Shown piece after piece: positions 45,978-57,600 of a DNA stretch of 64,000 nucleotides. The notes beneath the pieces are model-generated. The model was not told the origin of the DNA. It searched no databases and worked only from the letters and a program-made list of their open reading frames with translations. The position numbers and the translations under genes were made by a program. This DNA is from Pristionchus mayeri (taxonomy: Eukaryota > Nematoda > Chromadorea > Rhabditida > Neodiplogasteridae), in contig BTRK01000003.1 in NCBI GenBank assembly GCA_036245805.1, forward strand, positions 10,974,001 to 11,038,000, written 5' to 3'. How positions within the stretch are numbered: position 1 is the first letter of the stretch; the number at the start of each line of letters is the position of its first letter.

Positions 45978-46065
45978 ACCGGCTTGCAGGTCAAATCTAT
46001 CGCCGAGGCAGTTGTTCTTGGTGCACACGGTGTGTTATGAAGACCACGGGCTCTACGCCTACACT
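45978..46065 (-). pseudogene. Relic of mel-32 exon 15
   Basis: Minus strand GTGTGCACCAAGAACAACTG followed by CCTCGGCGATAG and CTGCAAGCCGGTGATT parallels GCGTGCAACAAGAACACCTG, CCCCGGCGATGT and CTGCGACCCGGTGAGT of exon 15. Confidence 0.65.
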
Positions 46066-46491
46066 CTTTAAAGAAGATTCAAGAGAACAAGAATGCAATT
46101 GGTGCTGTAAGTGGCATATGAAAGTGCGGATACTATGCTGAGCATGCACTAATTTGAGTTTATACATCGCTATTTTGTGAAAAATAGGAAGAGGGCGTAC
46201 ATCAAATCACCCGATAACCTTCTATTTAAGTAATTGGCTTGTGACGCCAACTCACCAAGGATAATACAACAACAAGCATACGTTTTTATAATGACATACG
46301 TTTCTCCGCCAGGACTATTTTTTTCAGAAATTACCTTCTCTACTTGTGGCTACGCTCAGAACGTGATGAGCTTACATTATTTTTTCTTTAAATTAGTTTT
46401 ATCCACGACCATTATATTGGGATTAGCGCATCCCCTCGTTCATGTGATACAACTGCTCCCACGAATCACCTAGGCCGTCATTCATATCATA

Positions 46492-46545
46492 CCTGCTTCG
46501 AGTAGTCGACGAACTCGGAAGAGACACAATGGCAAAGCGTCATTT
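46492..46545 (-). pseudogene. Relic of mel-32 exon 13
   Basis: Minus strand GTGTCTCTTCCGAGTTCGTCGACTACTCGAAGCAGGTA closely matches exon 13 (GTGTCTCTCGCCCGAATTCGTCGACTACTCGAAACAGGTA), including the donor. One of the best-kept relics. Confidence 0.8.
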
Positions 46546-47164
46546 TAATGACATCAAAGAGAAGATTGAAGCCAGATTGCATTATTGCATTAAGTAAGGT
46601 TTTGAAGAATGAAAATACAAAATAAAATGGTATTAAACAAATAGTACAGCCGGTTCTTCATTTGATTTTTTTCCGTACTGATACAATCCAATCTTATCGT
46701 TCAGGACGAGATGCATGGAACAAGTCACCTCTGTGAAACCTGAATCGCGCGATCGTCAAAATCATTATGGAAATGATACATCTGCACAATACCTTGATCT
46801 TCACGGCCACTTGCAGTGCTCCGTGTACAACGCAAACCACTTGGCTTGTAGTACTATTCAACTTAAAAAAATGAAAATATAAGAAACATTAGTTTAATTC
46901 CTGCTATCGTACTGCTACATTCCAAACTCGCTCCAATCCATATATCCCCATGTTTTCTTTCCGCAACAGATAATAGCTTCCGCAACAGACAATACTAATT
47001 TGTGCGAAATAGTGATCTCTCTAGAAATGCTTCCATATCGACATTACAATGACTGCTAAGATAAGATCGATACTATACATTACCCTTTATCATAATATCA
47101 TATCATATCATATTTATCCTGACGTCAGGCACAATGGTCCTGCAGGAGGGTGACTTCGGTGTGG

Positions 47165-47320
47165 AGGGAATTGGGATCTTCGGTCTCCGAGCGTCGTTAG
47201 GTCAAGGGGTGGGATCTTCTTTGGCTTCTCTGGTCAACTGTATGGACAATCGTGGCGGATCTCCTTTGAGCATTGAAGTAGATCATCCTGCGGCCGAACA
47301 CCTGACTTACGCCGGTTAGG
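47165..47320 (+). pseudogene. Possible relic of mel-32 exon 6
   Basis: ATCTTCGGTCTCC, then TCGTTAGGTCAAGGGGTG, and at the end GAACACCTGACTTACGCCGG have the layout of exon 6 (GTGTTCGGCCTC, GGACATCTCACGCACGGG) at about the right length. The middle is poorly matched. A 61-codon frame is open here but I do not consider it a gene. Confidence 0.35.
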
Positions 47321-47438
47321 AACTCACAGCGCAGACTTGAGCGGGGCTTTACTTGACGTTAGATCACTCGAGACAATGGGAATCCGTCCGTGCTCCTCTT
47401 CTTGAAGTGCACATTACCCTATAGTAGCCACAAAAGCC

Positions 47439-47535
47439 TGCTGTACAAGTGCAATTAAAAAGATGCTGCACAAGTGCAATTAAAAAGATGCTGCACAAGT
47501 GCAATTAAAAAGATGCTGCACAAGTGCAATTAAGT
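47439..47535. repeat. 25-bp tandem repeat, about four copies
   Basis: Unit TGCACAAGTGCAATTAAAAAGATGC; three units are identical and the first has TGTACAAG. Confidence 0.95.
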
Positions 47536-48423
47536 ATGACATCGTAAAAATAAATAATCTAAAATGAATAGAACATCCCGTTCTCTTCATTTGTTATTTT
47601 CTGGAAGAAAAGTCTGCAAAATTGTAAAAAAGATCTCTCAGGAAACAAGCTGCATGTGTGCAACCTGAATCGCGCAACTACGAAATCTGGAGAAATGTGG
47701 AACTATTGATCAAACTCAGCATATTCAAGCGTCTTCACTAAGCATCGGCAATATTTTAATTAGCGAGCGCATAGATTAACGTACTTTTACGCGTCCTTCC
47801 ACACCTCGAAGAGTATGAGGAATGCTTTTCACTGCGATATTTGCGAGTTCCTTATTGATAGTTTCAATCGTATCAATATGATCGTACAGATATTGAAATT
47901 GACATCAATAATATTAAAAAAAAACTACTACAACAACTGCCCTAACTACTTACTACATCTCAGCTAGCAGTTGCATTATGCCTGAAAGTTATTGCAGCTT
48001 CGAGTATTCAACTGATTCGGTCGATAAATACTGCCGAGTCGCCATTGAGAAGACAACAAGGAATTTATTAATCAACATAGTTGCTTCACATCACATACTG
48101 CTCCTTCTACTCCATCTTCTACTTCACTCATCCCTGGAACCCGCGTTAACCATGGTGGTCACCATTAGAGTTCGGATTCACATTTTTGAATCCTTAATGT
48201 TTCAATTATATCCAAACTCGCATGCTAATAATTCCTAGACAACATCACTTATAATTTTAGATTGTATATTGAACGAGTAAACACATTTAGTCTGGGCATC
48301 AAGTATCCGTCTTACTCCTTTAATTGATCGTCTTTTCATATAGCTTCCTCGTTGTTGAGCAGTACCGAGATGTGCTCGTTCGTCGACCTGATTCCATATA
48401 CCTGACTCTTTTCATCTCTTACC

Positions 48424-48486
48424 AGCATCGATGAGTCGATGGCCTCGAGCTAGAGATACTGATGCAGCGCCACAGCGAGTCTTGTA
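48424..48486 (-). pseudogene. Relic of mel-32 exon 13
   Basis: Minus strand TCGCTGTGGCGCTGCATCAG, TATCTCTAGCTCGAGGCC, ATCGACTCATCGATGCTGGTA aligns with exon 13 in length and order, with stops. Confidence 0.65.
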
Positions 48487-49004
48487 AATGGGATAACAAT
48501 CAAATTATTATTATTTATTAAGGGCGTGAATATGAAATTATTGCAAAATTTCGGACCATCCTGTTCAAGTGTTCCACCTGCGCTCCACATCCACATAGCA
48601 CGCCATTTTTAACATCACAGAACCACAAACATTGTATTTTTGAACATTCAGCAACTAATCATTGCCAGCAACGTAGCAGCAATTCGATGTAGTCGTGTAA
48701 AGATTATTGGGATTGTTTTTAAAAAAATGAGGGAGACAGAGATTGCATTTCTCTACACTCTCCATTTAAGTGATTTGCTTGTGACACCAACTCACCGAGA
48801 TGGTCAATGCATTGCCCTTTTTTCCGTTGGTTCCAGGTGAATCGAAAATTCTTAATTCGGTAAGGTAAATAAATCTGGATTTCCAAAACATTTCCTTGAA
48901 ACATCTTCCTGTTTTAACGTAACTTATATTATGTATCCACTATATTTAAAAGGATTTTTGTTTTAAATCAGAATATTTTAACCAAGGACACTGCTTCAAA
49001 TCAT

Positions 49005-49235
49005 ATCACGTGACCTGAGAGATTGCATGAAAACGACCCTAGGACGGCACTAGGAGCAGAAAGTTTGAGCAATATCCAAGAAATATTTATGCCGTATATA
49101 TTGAGTATATATTGGGGACGAGAAAACTTTTTACGTTGACCTTTTATTTTTCTCAGAACCGGTTTTTAGGGATTTTCCGGTTTTTGCCCCGGCCATAATG
49201 TAAATCAGTTCACAGTTGTGCTAGAAGGATGGCAG
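49005..49235. repeat. Dispersed repeat, copy 2
   Basis: Second copy of the repeat at 30795-31010, with a small extra duplication of TATATTGAGTATATATTGGG. Confidence 0.75.
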
Positions 49236-49669
49236 AGGGCTCAGAAAATCCGGAAAATGATTTCCAGAAACTTTTATGTTGACAACGAAGACCGTTGATA
49301 TTGTTAATACTCAAAAACATGAAAAAGTAATTACGTTTGTCATATTTATCTACATTACTCCTGATTAAGAGACTTTCTAGGTAATATTCCAAGATTCATC
49401 TGATGTGACCAGAAGTCACCGCCAATCTTGATCAAATTTATTTTCTGGATGCCTCCATGGTACCTATGCACTAAATGTAGCACTTTATTGATTATGCTCT
49501 TGAAACGTAGTAATGCCGGGTCAGAAAAATGTTCATTTTCGAAATTGAGAAAAAAACAATCACGAGATCTTGTTATATTTTATGACTGTGTAACGTAGAA
49601 TTTTGTTCTCTACAACCTCCGTAATATACCACTTGGTGCTTTTTATATTCAAATTATAAATTATTTATA

Positions 49670-50904
49670 TTAGGGTGTCCGGAAAGTTCGTATAATGCTT
49701 CGGAAAAAAGTCAGTTCGCGATCAAATGCAGTGATTGCGCAATCTGTTTGTCAACAATGTATTGCATCATTCTGACGTTGAGTAGTGAGAGGATTTAATC
49801 AGTCTCCTAGTTGCTACATTGAATCTTGTGATGGACTCCCATCTCTACCTCCGAGCAGTTTTACTTCATTACTACCGTCTTGGCCGATCCGTGAAGGAGG
49901 CCCACTCTGCCCTGGCCCAGTCGGAAGGAGCTGACGCCCCCTCCATACCCTTCTGCTATAAGTGGTTCTCCCGCTTCAAGAAAGGGGAGTTTGGTCTTGA
50001 TGATCAACCCCGCTCTGGACGCCCTCCCTCCCTCGATCAGCCTCTCGTTCTCCGCACACTGAAGCGCAAGCCCATGGTCAGTGTGCGTGAGTTGAAGAAG
50101 GATACTGGTACTCCCAGATCAAAGGTGTCCGATATCCTCCATCGATCTGGGAAGAAGCCGAAACTCCCACAAGTGATTCCCCATGACCTCTCCCCCGAAC
50201 AGCTGGAAAATCGTGTTCAAGTCTGTCGGGAATTACTCCATCGTATCTTCGATGGGTCAATTCCATCATCGCTACAAATGAGAAGTGGATCACGTACGAT
50301 AACCCTGTGAGGAGACTGCAATGGGTGGATGCAGATGAGAAGCCCACGCCCGTCCCGAAGAAGGAAGAGCACGGAAAGAAGGAACTCCTCTGCTTCTTCT
50401 TCTCAGTGCTCGGTCCCATCTACTGGGAGATCCTCGCCCCTGGCACCAGCATCAATGCCGACCTCTTCTCTGAACAACTGGAAGATGTCGCGATCAGAGT
50501 CCCTCTCAGACTCCTGAACCAGGGCAAAATTCTTCGTCTGATGGACAATGCTCGCCCACATCGAGCGAAGATGACCCAGAAGAAAATGGGCGAGCTGAAG
50601 ATCGAGAGGATTCCCCATCCACCGTATTCCCCGGATCTCTCCCCATGCGACTACCACTGCTTCCGCTCTCTCTCTGACTTCTGCAAAGGAAAGAAGTTCA
50701 AGAATCGAGATGAAGTTATGAGGGCTTTCGTGAACTGGGCGGTCTCGAAGAAACCCGCATTCTGGAAGAGAGGAATCGAGACCCTGCCCAATCGCTGGAG
50801 GGAGGTAGTGAGAAAGAAGGGGGCATACATTGGTCACTGAGAATTGTAACGCATTGAATAAAAAATAAAAACAAAAAATTATCCGAACTTTCCGGACACC
50901 CCAA
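49670..50904 (+). mobile_element. mariner-family element
   Basis: 1235 bp. Inverted ends TTAGGGTGTCCGGAAAGTTC and TTGGGGTGTCCGGAAAGTTC, flanked by TA dinucleotides (49668-49669 and 50905-50906), with a single transposase gene. Size, ends and TA target are typical of Tc1/mariner. Confidence 0.95.
49831..50840 (+). pseudogene. mariner transposase, frameshifted
   Basis: The N-terminal part has the HTH DNA-binding region, with the mariner linker WFSRFKKGEFGLDDQPRSGRP. The C-terminal catalytic part has LMDNARPHRAK and PYSPDLSPCDYH, the second and third acidic residues in a DD34D arrangement. The two parts are in different frames, with the shift near 50250. The first catalytic position reads ATNEKWI where the family has an Asp before EKW, so one G-to-A change has removed a metal ligand. 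The copy should be inactive. Usual size about 340-350 residues. Confidence 0.9.
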
Positions 50905-52654
50905 TAATAAATTTTTCGAAATGGCGAAATCGATTTTGCGATTGAATTTGTTGGACCGAAAAAATGCGTATTTTTGGCTGGCAAAGTATGCCAATAACCC
51001 ATACTATCAGGTTGTAACATAAGTTTTGTCGCGTCCAATCTCTTATGCATTTTAACCTCAGAAATTCTTCGAATTAATTTAATCTCAATTTCGTTATTCA
51101 TCATCAGTGAGGGCCTTCGTACTCTTTCTTACGCGCTTTACTTCAGTCCTGTCAAGGCAGTTGAGGAGGCACATTAGTCAGACAAAGTTGTACTGAGATA
51201 AGGATTACAAATCATTTTCATGCATCAGCTCTTCTTGAAAAGGATAAATTATGCCGATTTTGTGTGATTTGCGTAAAGTACTACATATGTGCATAATTTT
51301 GAACCACTCACGGATAATGACAAACGAAAATCGTTCTAAAAATGTAGACGAGTTTGTATAATGTGGATGGTTGGTGACGGTCGCGAAAACTTTCGCAAGC
51401 CGAATTTTCTTCTCAATAGATATCCAGATCCAAATAGTGGTGGAATATAGTTCACCCAAAGTGGTCAGTATGCAGACAAAGTTTGGGGTAGATTGGGTTC
51501 TGTTGAGATAAGTGGCTCCATTCAGAACGATGGTATGTAAATTAAACTAATGAAATCGGCACTTTGTTCATATTCCTACCTCGCACACATGTTCAATATC
51601 TGATTTGTTGTGTCCATCCTAACCATAAACCCTTCCCTTACTAGTATCTACTTGGGATAAGTTTGGAAATAAATAGCTTTTGAATGACAATCTTTAATTC
51701 GAAACACCTAAACTTGCATATTTTGGTAAAATTGTGCGCGAATTGAATTAATAAAAATTCAAATTTCTCACAAGTGGAGTGTTCTTTCTCTCACTTGTTT
51801 AATGATAAATTATACCTGCATGAGTGGTAATTGGAACGCACTTATGTTAGTCACTGTTGTTGCAATTCTGGATTCAGAAGAGTTGGTCAAGTTGGCTACG
51901 AATCAGCGGCTAACCTTACAATCAGTGAAGTATATCTTTGATTCCGCTCAACATAGCACCATATCTGGCGTATATTTTGAATAAGCATTGACGGGGTATA
52001 TCACCATGCTGTAGAAGTTTGGTTCATTATTCATCTCTGCGAACTAGCACCTGATCAAACGAATTAAAAAAATCTGCACCAAATTTAAATCAGTTCATAT
52101 TAATATTTTTCGCATAGCCAGCGTGCGCAGTTCAGCTCTACCCTATGGTTTGAATGTGCATGAACACCCCAAACATATACTAGGAGGTCAGGCATTGATA
52201 ATGTTTGAGAATTATCCTTCATGGAAATATTGTGAACCTCCGAAATGCGACAAAACTTATGTTACAACCTAATAAGTTCGGACCTCGATGAATATTGAAT
52301 TTTGCTGAATTTCGAGAATGAACATTTTTCTGACCCGGAATTTCTATGTTTCAAGAGCATTATCAATATAGTATTCCATTTAGTGAATAGGTAATATGGA
52401 GGCATTCAGAAAATAACTTTGATCAAGATCGGCGATGGCTTCTGGCCGTAACAGATTAATCTTCGAATAATACCCAGAAAGTCTATTAATCAGCAGTAAT
52501 GTAGATAAATATGACAAACATAATTGCTAGCATGATAACAGTGATTTTGCGATATGAATTCATGTATGTGACCCAGCGAATTTGGGTTGACCCACCGGAC
52601 CGGGGTACGGTAGAAGCGGATATGGTAACTGCACATGCATTAGATAAATTCCCC

Positions 52655-52745
52655 CAAGCACGGCAAAGATGCTTAACACTAGCTGGACTCGAACTCACTA
52701 CCATCGGTTTCCAAGACAAGCCCCTTAGCCACTCGGCCATGATTT
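52655..52745 (-). tRNA. tRNA-Ser-like pseudogene
   Basis: On the minus strand TGGCCGAGTGGCTAAGGGGC is a good class II A box, followed by a loop TTGGAAA (anticodon GGA, Ser) and GAGTTCGAGTCCAGC as B box. The anticodon stem pairs poorly, the variable arm is short and the acceptor stem is not convincing. Probably tRNA-derived. Confidence 0.5.
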
Positions 52746-53565
52746 AATGACGAAAAAAATAAAAATAAATTTTCCTCACATAGTTACTTATCATTGAGCA
52801 AAGAACTGATTTTTGCGGAATATTTTGTAAAAAATTCAATTCATGATCGGATAATGTGCATACGGTAGCAAGGGTTACGGTAGCTTACTGTAGAACATCG
52901 ATAATATTGATTGATATATATTGTAAAAAGTTTGACCCAAGGAACTAAAGTTGCTCCACGGAACCTAGGTTACGGTAATCAGGTTACTGTAATTTGGATT
53001 ACTGTACTCCCATAGTGCACGTTGGTACGGTAGTTGGGCTTGAGTACACCATGACCTACCAAACCATTATCGACCATGAACCTCTATTCGTCGATTTTTG
53101 AGTCGGCCAAACATAGCTAAAATTGAACGTATAGGGGGTCGTGCTTTATTGAGTCGGCCATGCCGCCACCAGTGCTGGGCAACTATGGGCGGTGCGCAGT
53201 ACCCCCCCCCCCTCGCCGCCATTTCTGGACACCTATGGTCCATACCTTCGGTCGCAATCACGGCGCAGTTTTACGGAAGCAGCAGCAAATCGAGACGGTC
53301 TCCGGCAATTTATATTTTTGTTGTTCTTCACGGCCCCATCAGCACCATTACCAGTCCCCTCAACCTTCAATTCAAATGTTCCATCTGCATTCACAAATCA
53401 CCTATTTCAAACGCGATTTACATGTACTCTTTCTTTCGTTTTTTTTCACGGCACATATTTCTTCCTTCCGTCGATATTCCCATTATCGTACACTATCTTC
53501 CCCATTCTGACTTAATCTATCGTATTCTCCTCCGCTGATGATGTAATGCACGCTTATCTTCCGTG

Positions 53566-53612
53566 TCCTGATCGCTCACCGGATAGCAGAGCGAAGACAT
53601 CACCGGGGCACC
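53566..53612 (-). pseudogene. Relic of the end of mel-32 exon 15
   Basis: Minus strand GCCCCGGTGATGTCTTCGCT followed by CTGCTATCCGGTGAGCG matches the last 30 bases of exon 15 plus donor. Confidence 0.65.
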
Positions 53613-55264
53613 AATACTCTTTTTTTCACATTGGAATGGCGTTCTCCAGAAAATTTGCCATTCGCCTTCGTTGAGTGGACTGAAGGGAATAATTCGAAAT
53701 TAGACTGATTTCTATAAATTTTACAATTAAATATTTTTAAGACCATCATCGCTCCCACGATTGCTTCGGCATTCGAATCTCGTTCATGACGTCCGATCAT
53801 AGCACCAATTTACCATGCCTGTCACTTCCATATTTCCCCATTCCTTCAAGATGAATACCCGTGCACTACATCCGTGTTGCATTCAAGAAACATAAACCCG
53901 TAGATTGTCCACATTCCCTCTCTTTGGTCGTCACATATCGACGAGGCTGAGGTGGTTATCAGTTTCTCCAGTGGCGTACGCATGCGAGTTGCCTCAGTTT
54001 CTTTAGCTTGAGTGTTTGCGATCATCTGAGAATAGAGGATATGGCAGAAAATCGATCAGATTTTTCAAATAAGTAACACATTGCTGTTCCGAACAAAACA
54101 ATGTTTTGTTTGTATCTGCAAAACCCATATGAGCTAATAATTATGCAAACATATTTGCAGGAAAATTAAATCCTCAGCGCAATCCTCAATCACTTCCATT
54201 TATTTTCTGGTCCAGAACAATCACGATAAATATGATCAACCACCGTCGCTTTCTGCGCAAATCTCCCATCATCTTCAAATCTTTCCTAGGTAATTTTTCT
54301 CTAAATTATGTCAGCTACATGGCTCGCCGGATTGAAGGCCGGATATTTTGTCGCACAAGATGTGGGTAATGTTCAGAATTTGCTATGTGCCAATGAACGC
54401 CCAGATCCTGAAGGGAAGACGATAGCACCAATATCAGTAGCAGTAATGCAATACATATATTTACAGATTAATGGGAATTACCGTGGATACGTCTGCATCG
54501 GAAATCGCATTGAATTTTTCGGAATCTTCTGTTTAAGTGCTCCACAAGTGACATCAACTCACCAAGACTCATTACACATAATTTTAGATCCGGCTGAATC
54601 AAATCTCCCCATTTGGCAAGTTAGAGAAATCGGAATTTCCGAGCACTCTTCATTGCACATCTTCCTGTGTTGTCGTACACTATCGTAGGCAAAAATAGCT
54701 TTTAGAGAGAACCTAATCTACACAAAACTCTCTCTCTCACCGTGGACATTGCGGTTGTCTCCTTGCGCAACTACCACTACCAAAAATTCAAGAATTAATG
54801 GGGAGTTCGCACGGTTCTTTCTCATCACGAGAATCTTAATAATTTTTTCTGACAGAAAAAAAGTAACATTAATTGTCCCGGAAGAGCTCGCAGGGATGAA
54901 GTCACCTCTGTGCAACTTGAATTGAGCAGTCGATAACGAGAATAAATTAATATTTAACGCCATTCCTAGTGATCGCCTCTAGTGATAATCATTTCATTGT
55001 AACAAACCTAGTTGCTGCAGAGGAATCAAATTGTTTGCCGCTCTTCGTTCAAATGATCCTCCTGAAACTCACATGTCTATTTCCTTATGAAATTTCACAA
55101 TTTTCCGTATTTTTACTGTAATCGACAAGCACACACTTCTTCAATTCATCTCTTAACTTTTTTGGGCAATCATTAGATTGAAACAACACAGAATATTTAA
55201 CATATTTTAGTGACAAGCGGAGAACTAATCATCCAGCTCCTCCCTTCTCTATTATCCCATATTT

Positions 55265-55385
55265 GCAACCCCCAATCCCCTTGATTGTCTTTCCGGTTTC
55301 GTCCTTATGCTTGAGCAGGATCTGTACGTGATGTGCGCCATGTCGATCACGTGTACTGTGCCAGTGCCGAACACAAATTATCACA
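55265..55385 (-). pseudogene. Relic joining mel-32 exon 15 and exon 17 pieces
   Basis: Minus strand ATCGACATGGCGCACATCAC comes from exon 15. It runs directly into ATCCTGCTCAAGCATAAGGA, then GAAACCGGAAAGACAATCAAGG, which is exon 17 (ATTCTGCTCAAGCACAAGG, GGAAAGACGATCAAGG). Exon 16 and the introns are missing between them. Confidence 0.75.
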
Positions 55386-56152
55386 TGAGTGAGATCGTAC
55401 AGGAGTACAAAAAAGTGTCAATAGTATACCGATACCAGCCATCGAGCGAGCAGTTTACAATTAACATATTCGAACTAATATCGTTGTAATTTGGAAAGAC
55501 TTATGCGAGCCATGTATTGACTTTCTCGGCACTCTTTGCTCAAGTGATCCGCATGTGACACCAACTCCCCCAATTTCGCCCTTCAACCCTTCAATTTCGC
55601 TCAAGTCTCCGGTGTATGGATTCCATACTATGGAATATCTAACATTTGACAATACGTAAATCATCATTTCCTAACAATCATCATGACATATCTTCCTGTT
55701 TTGCCGTACTCTATATTAAGCAAGACAAAGTATTTAGATGGACAACAACATTAGGAATATTTTTTGCAATCGACACCGCTATGCAAATCACATCGAGCGG
55801 CGTATGTCATTCAAGAGATGCGCCCGCAGCACCAACTCACCAGGGTATCAAGTACCACATTTTCTCGGCCTATTCCGCATTTTTACTTCGTAACGGTACA
55901 GACTCAAGGATGTAGGGAATACCATACTCATCTAAAACGCACTTTCTCAGAAGATCAACCGCACTTTGAGAATTATTTGAATTTCGACCATCCGTGACTT
56001 TTCCCGTTCTATCGTGGATGGTCTCTTAAGATACGCCCAAAGTTGAGGTGTAGAGAACAGATGTGAAGGGTATTGTAGAAACTTTACAACGTACATGATC
56101 TATCTGCTTCGCTGATTTAGAGATGATGAGAAATTCACTCAGAGAACGGCAT

Positions 56153-56579
56153 TAGGGATGGCAAAAATTGTCCGAACGATTGTCTCAGACAATTCATTGT
56201 CCGAAATTTGGGACAATGAATTGTCTGAGACAAATTATTGTCCCAAGTTTCGGACAATAAATTATTTCAGACAATTCATTGTCCCAGCTTTACAATTGCG
56301 AAAAAAGAGATCGTTAATTGGAAAACGATTCTGGTATGTGCGGATAGATTTCAGATGCATTAAATAGTTGATGTGCTCATCGACTCTTATGAGCACTTGA
56401 AACCTACCCGAAAACAGTTGATCAAATTTTCAAAATCAGAACACTGTTTTGGGACAATTCATTGTCCCAACCATTTCCCTCTCGGACAATTTATTGAGAG
56501 TGTGTTTCACTCTCGGACTCATTCCTGTCTTTCACCTCGAGCGCGAAGCGGTTGGTTCAGACAATTTTTGCCATCCCTA
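56153..56579. mobile_element. hAT-type MITE, 427 bp
   Basis: Ends TAGGGATGGCAAAAATTGTC and its complement, flanked by exact 8-bp duplications AACGGCAT (56145-56152 and 56580-56587). Internally there are many GGACAATTCATTGTCC palindromes. A different family from the MITE at 27449 but the same class. Confidence 0.88.
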
Positions 56580-56800
56580 AACGGCATTCCTCCTCGGTGG
56601 TATTTCGAGAGAAGGGAGAAGTTGAAATGTTGCTGCACTTATAGCTACAAATTAGATGAAAATTCTAGCTGATGATGAGAAATTCACTCCGAGGACGGCA
56701 TTCCTCCTCGGTGGTATTTTGAGAGATGGGAGAAGTTGAAATGATGCTACACTTATAGCTACAAATCAGATGCAAATTCTAGCTTGCGATAAATTATCGC
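56580..56800. repeat. Tandem duplication beside the MITE
   Basis: A block starting GATGATGAGAAATTCACTC with GGCATTCCTCCTCGGTGGTAT and AAATTCTAGCTG occurs twice in a row (about 130 bp each). The MITE has landed in the first block, whose left end is at about 56122. Confidence 0.8.
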
Positions 56801-57125
56801 TGTATTTTCGAAAAATTATATTTTCACTGAATATGTACCGAGGTGGTAAGTTCGATCAATCGACAATTGAGGCATTGTATTATTCTCTGAGTAACACACA
56901 ATATGCAGGCTTCACTGGCCTTGATACAATATCGAACACTTTTTCGAGTGATTTTCGTGGCTCATGTTGCGCATATGTGACTTATTCCCTGCGAGCTCTT
57001 CAAGGACAATGATTTGTTTTTTTTGTTGCTTGGAAATTTAAAAAAATATATATGATTTGTTAGAACAGTGACGGAAGTCTTTTCGTTTTCGCCGTCTCAT
57101 CTTGAATCTTTGGTAGTGATTATTA

Positions 57126-57158
57126 CACAAGGAAGCATCCGGAAAGACGATAAAGATC
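57126..57158 (+). pseudogene. Relic of mel-32 exon 17 end
   Basis: CACAAGGAAGCATCCGGAAAGACGATAAAG matches the end of exon 17 (CACAAGGCGGAAGCCGGAAAGACGATCAAG). Confidence 0.65.
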
Positions 57159-57600
57159 AGAGGAAAGAAGGATATACAATATCGACCATAAGTCAGCGTC
57201 CAAAACTTCCGAGCGCTGTAGTTTTTGAACCAGATGTACACTCTGGCTGAAATTTTAAATTTAGATATGAAATTCATCGGAGAATAAGGTGAGCTTATTG
57301 AGACCTCTTCAAAATTTATAGATCTTGCATAGTGATGACGCAATCACAATACACTTATTTGAAATGGATTATTTCCTCGGATACATTTTTCGTGCTTGCC
57401 GAACTTGCTGAGGGTTGAGAGGTGTCATAGGACTACCCAGAAAACAATTTTAAAGTTGCTGTGACTTCGCACCTTTTTGCTGCAGACGCTGCAAGTTGGA
57501 GCCTGCAAATTTACAACTCAGCATCTAGACAAGCTAGAGACTTGTGCAAAGCAAGAAAAAGATTCTTACCATGACCTGTAGGAAAATTCTATTGCTAGAT

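Larger units (their letters stand above)
41871..49335. other. Repeat-rich region without an intact gene
   Basis: No intact gene seen. It has a purine-rich stretch (about 42500-42820) of unknown nature and a copy at about 44305-44410 of a repeat also at 33685-33785 (ATGCGATCATG, AGCAATAGAAAATTT, TTATCCAGATT). It also has a GC-rich patch (45100-45420), a hairpin (45669-45740), mel-32 relics and a 25-bp tandem repeat. The remainder is plain AT-rich sequence. Confidence 0.55.
49336..52520. mobile_element. Older inverted-repeat element hosting the mariner
   Basis: Left arm 49336-49555 and right arm 52310-52520 are reverse complements (TTTGTCATATTTATCTACAT, TGATCAAATTTATTTTCTGG type blocks, GGGTCAGAAAAATGTTCATT). 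The right arm continues inward with GCGACAAAACTTATGTTACA (about 52247), matched in inverse at about 51013-51040. The left arm therefore appears interrupted by about 1.4 kb that includes the mariner. No own transposase recognised. Confidence 0.7.
52525..57600. other. AT-rich region with relics and one MITE
   Basis: No intact gene. Contains TACGGTAG/TACTGTAG-rich DNA at 52860-53040, a poly-C tract (53203-53215) and mel-32 relics. It also has recurring GTGACACCAACTCACC words (about 54550, 55555 and, outside, 46245 and 48781), which suggests that the relics belong to a decayed duplicated unit. Confidence 0.55.

Noticed and set aside
47134..47319. 61-codon frame as a new gene
   Set aside because: Better explained, weakly, as a relic of mel-32 exon 6.
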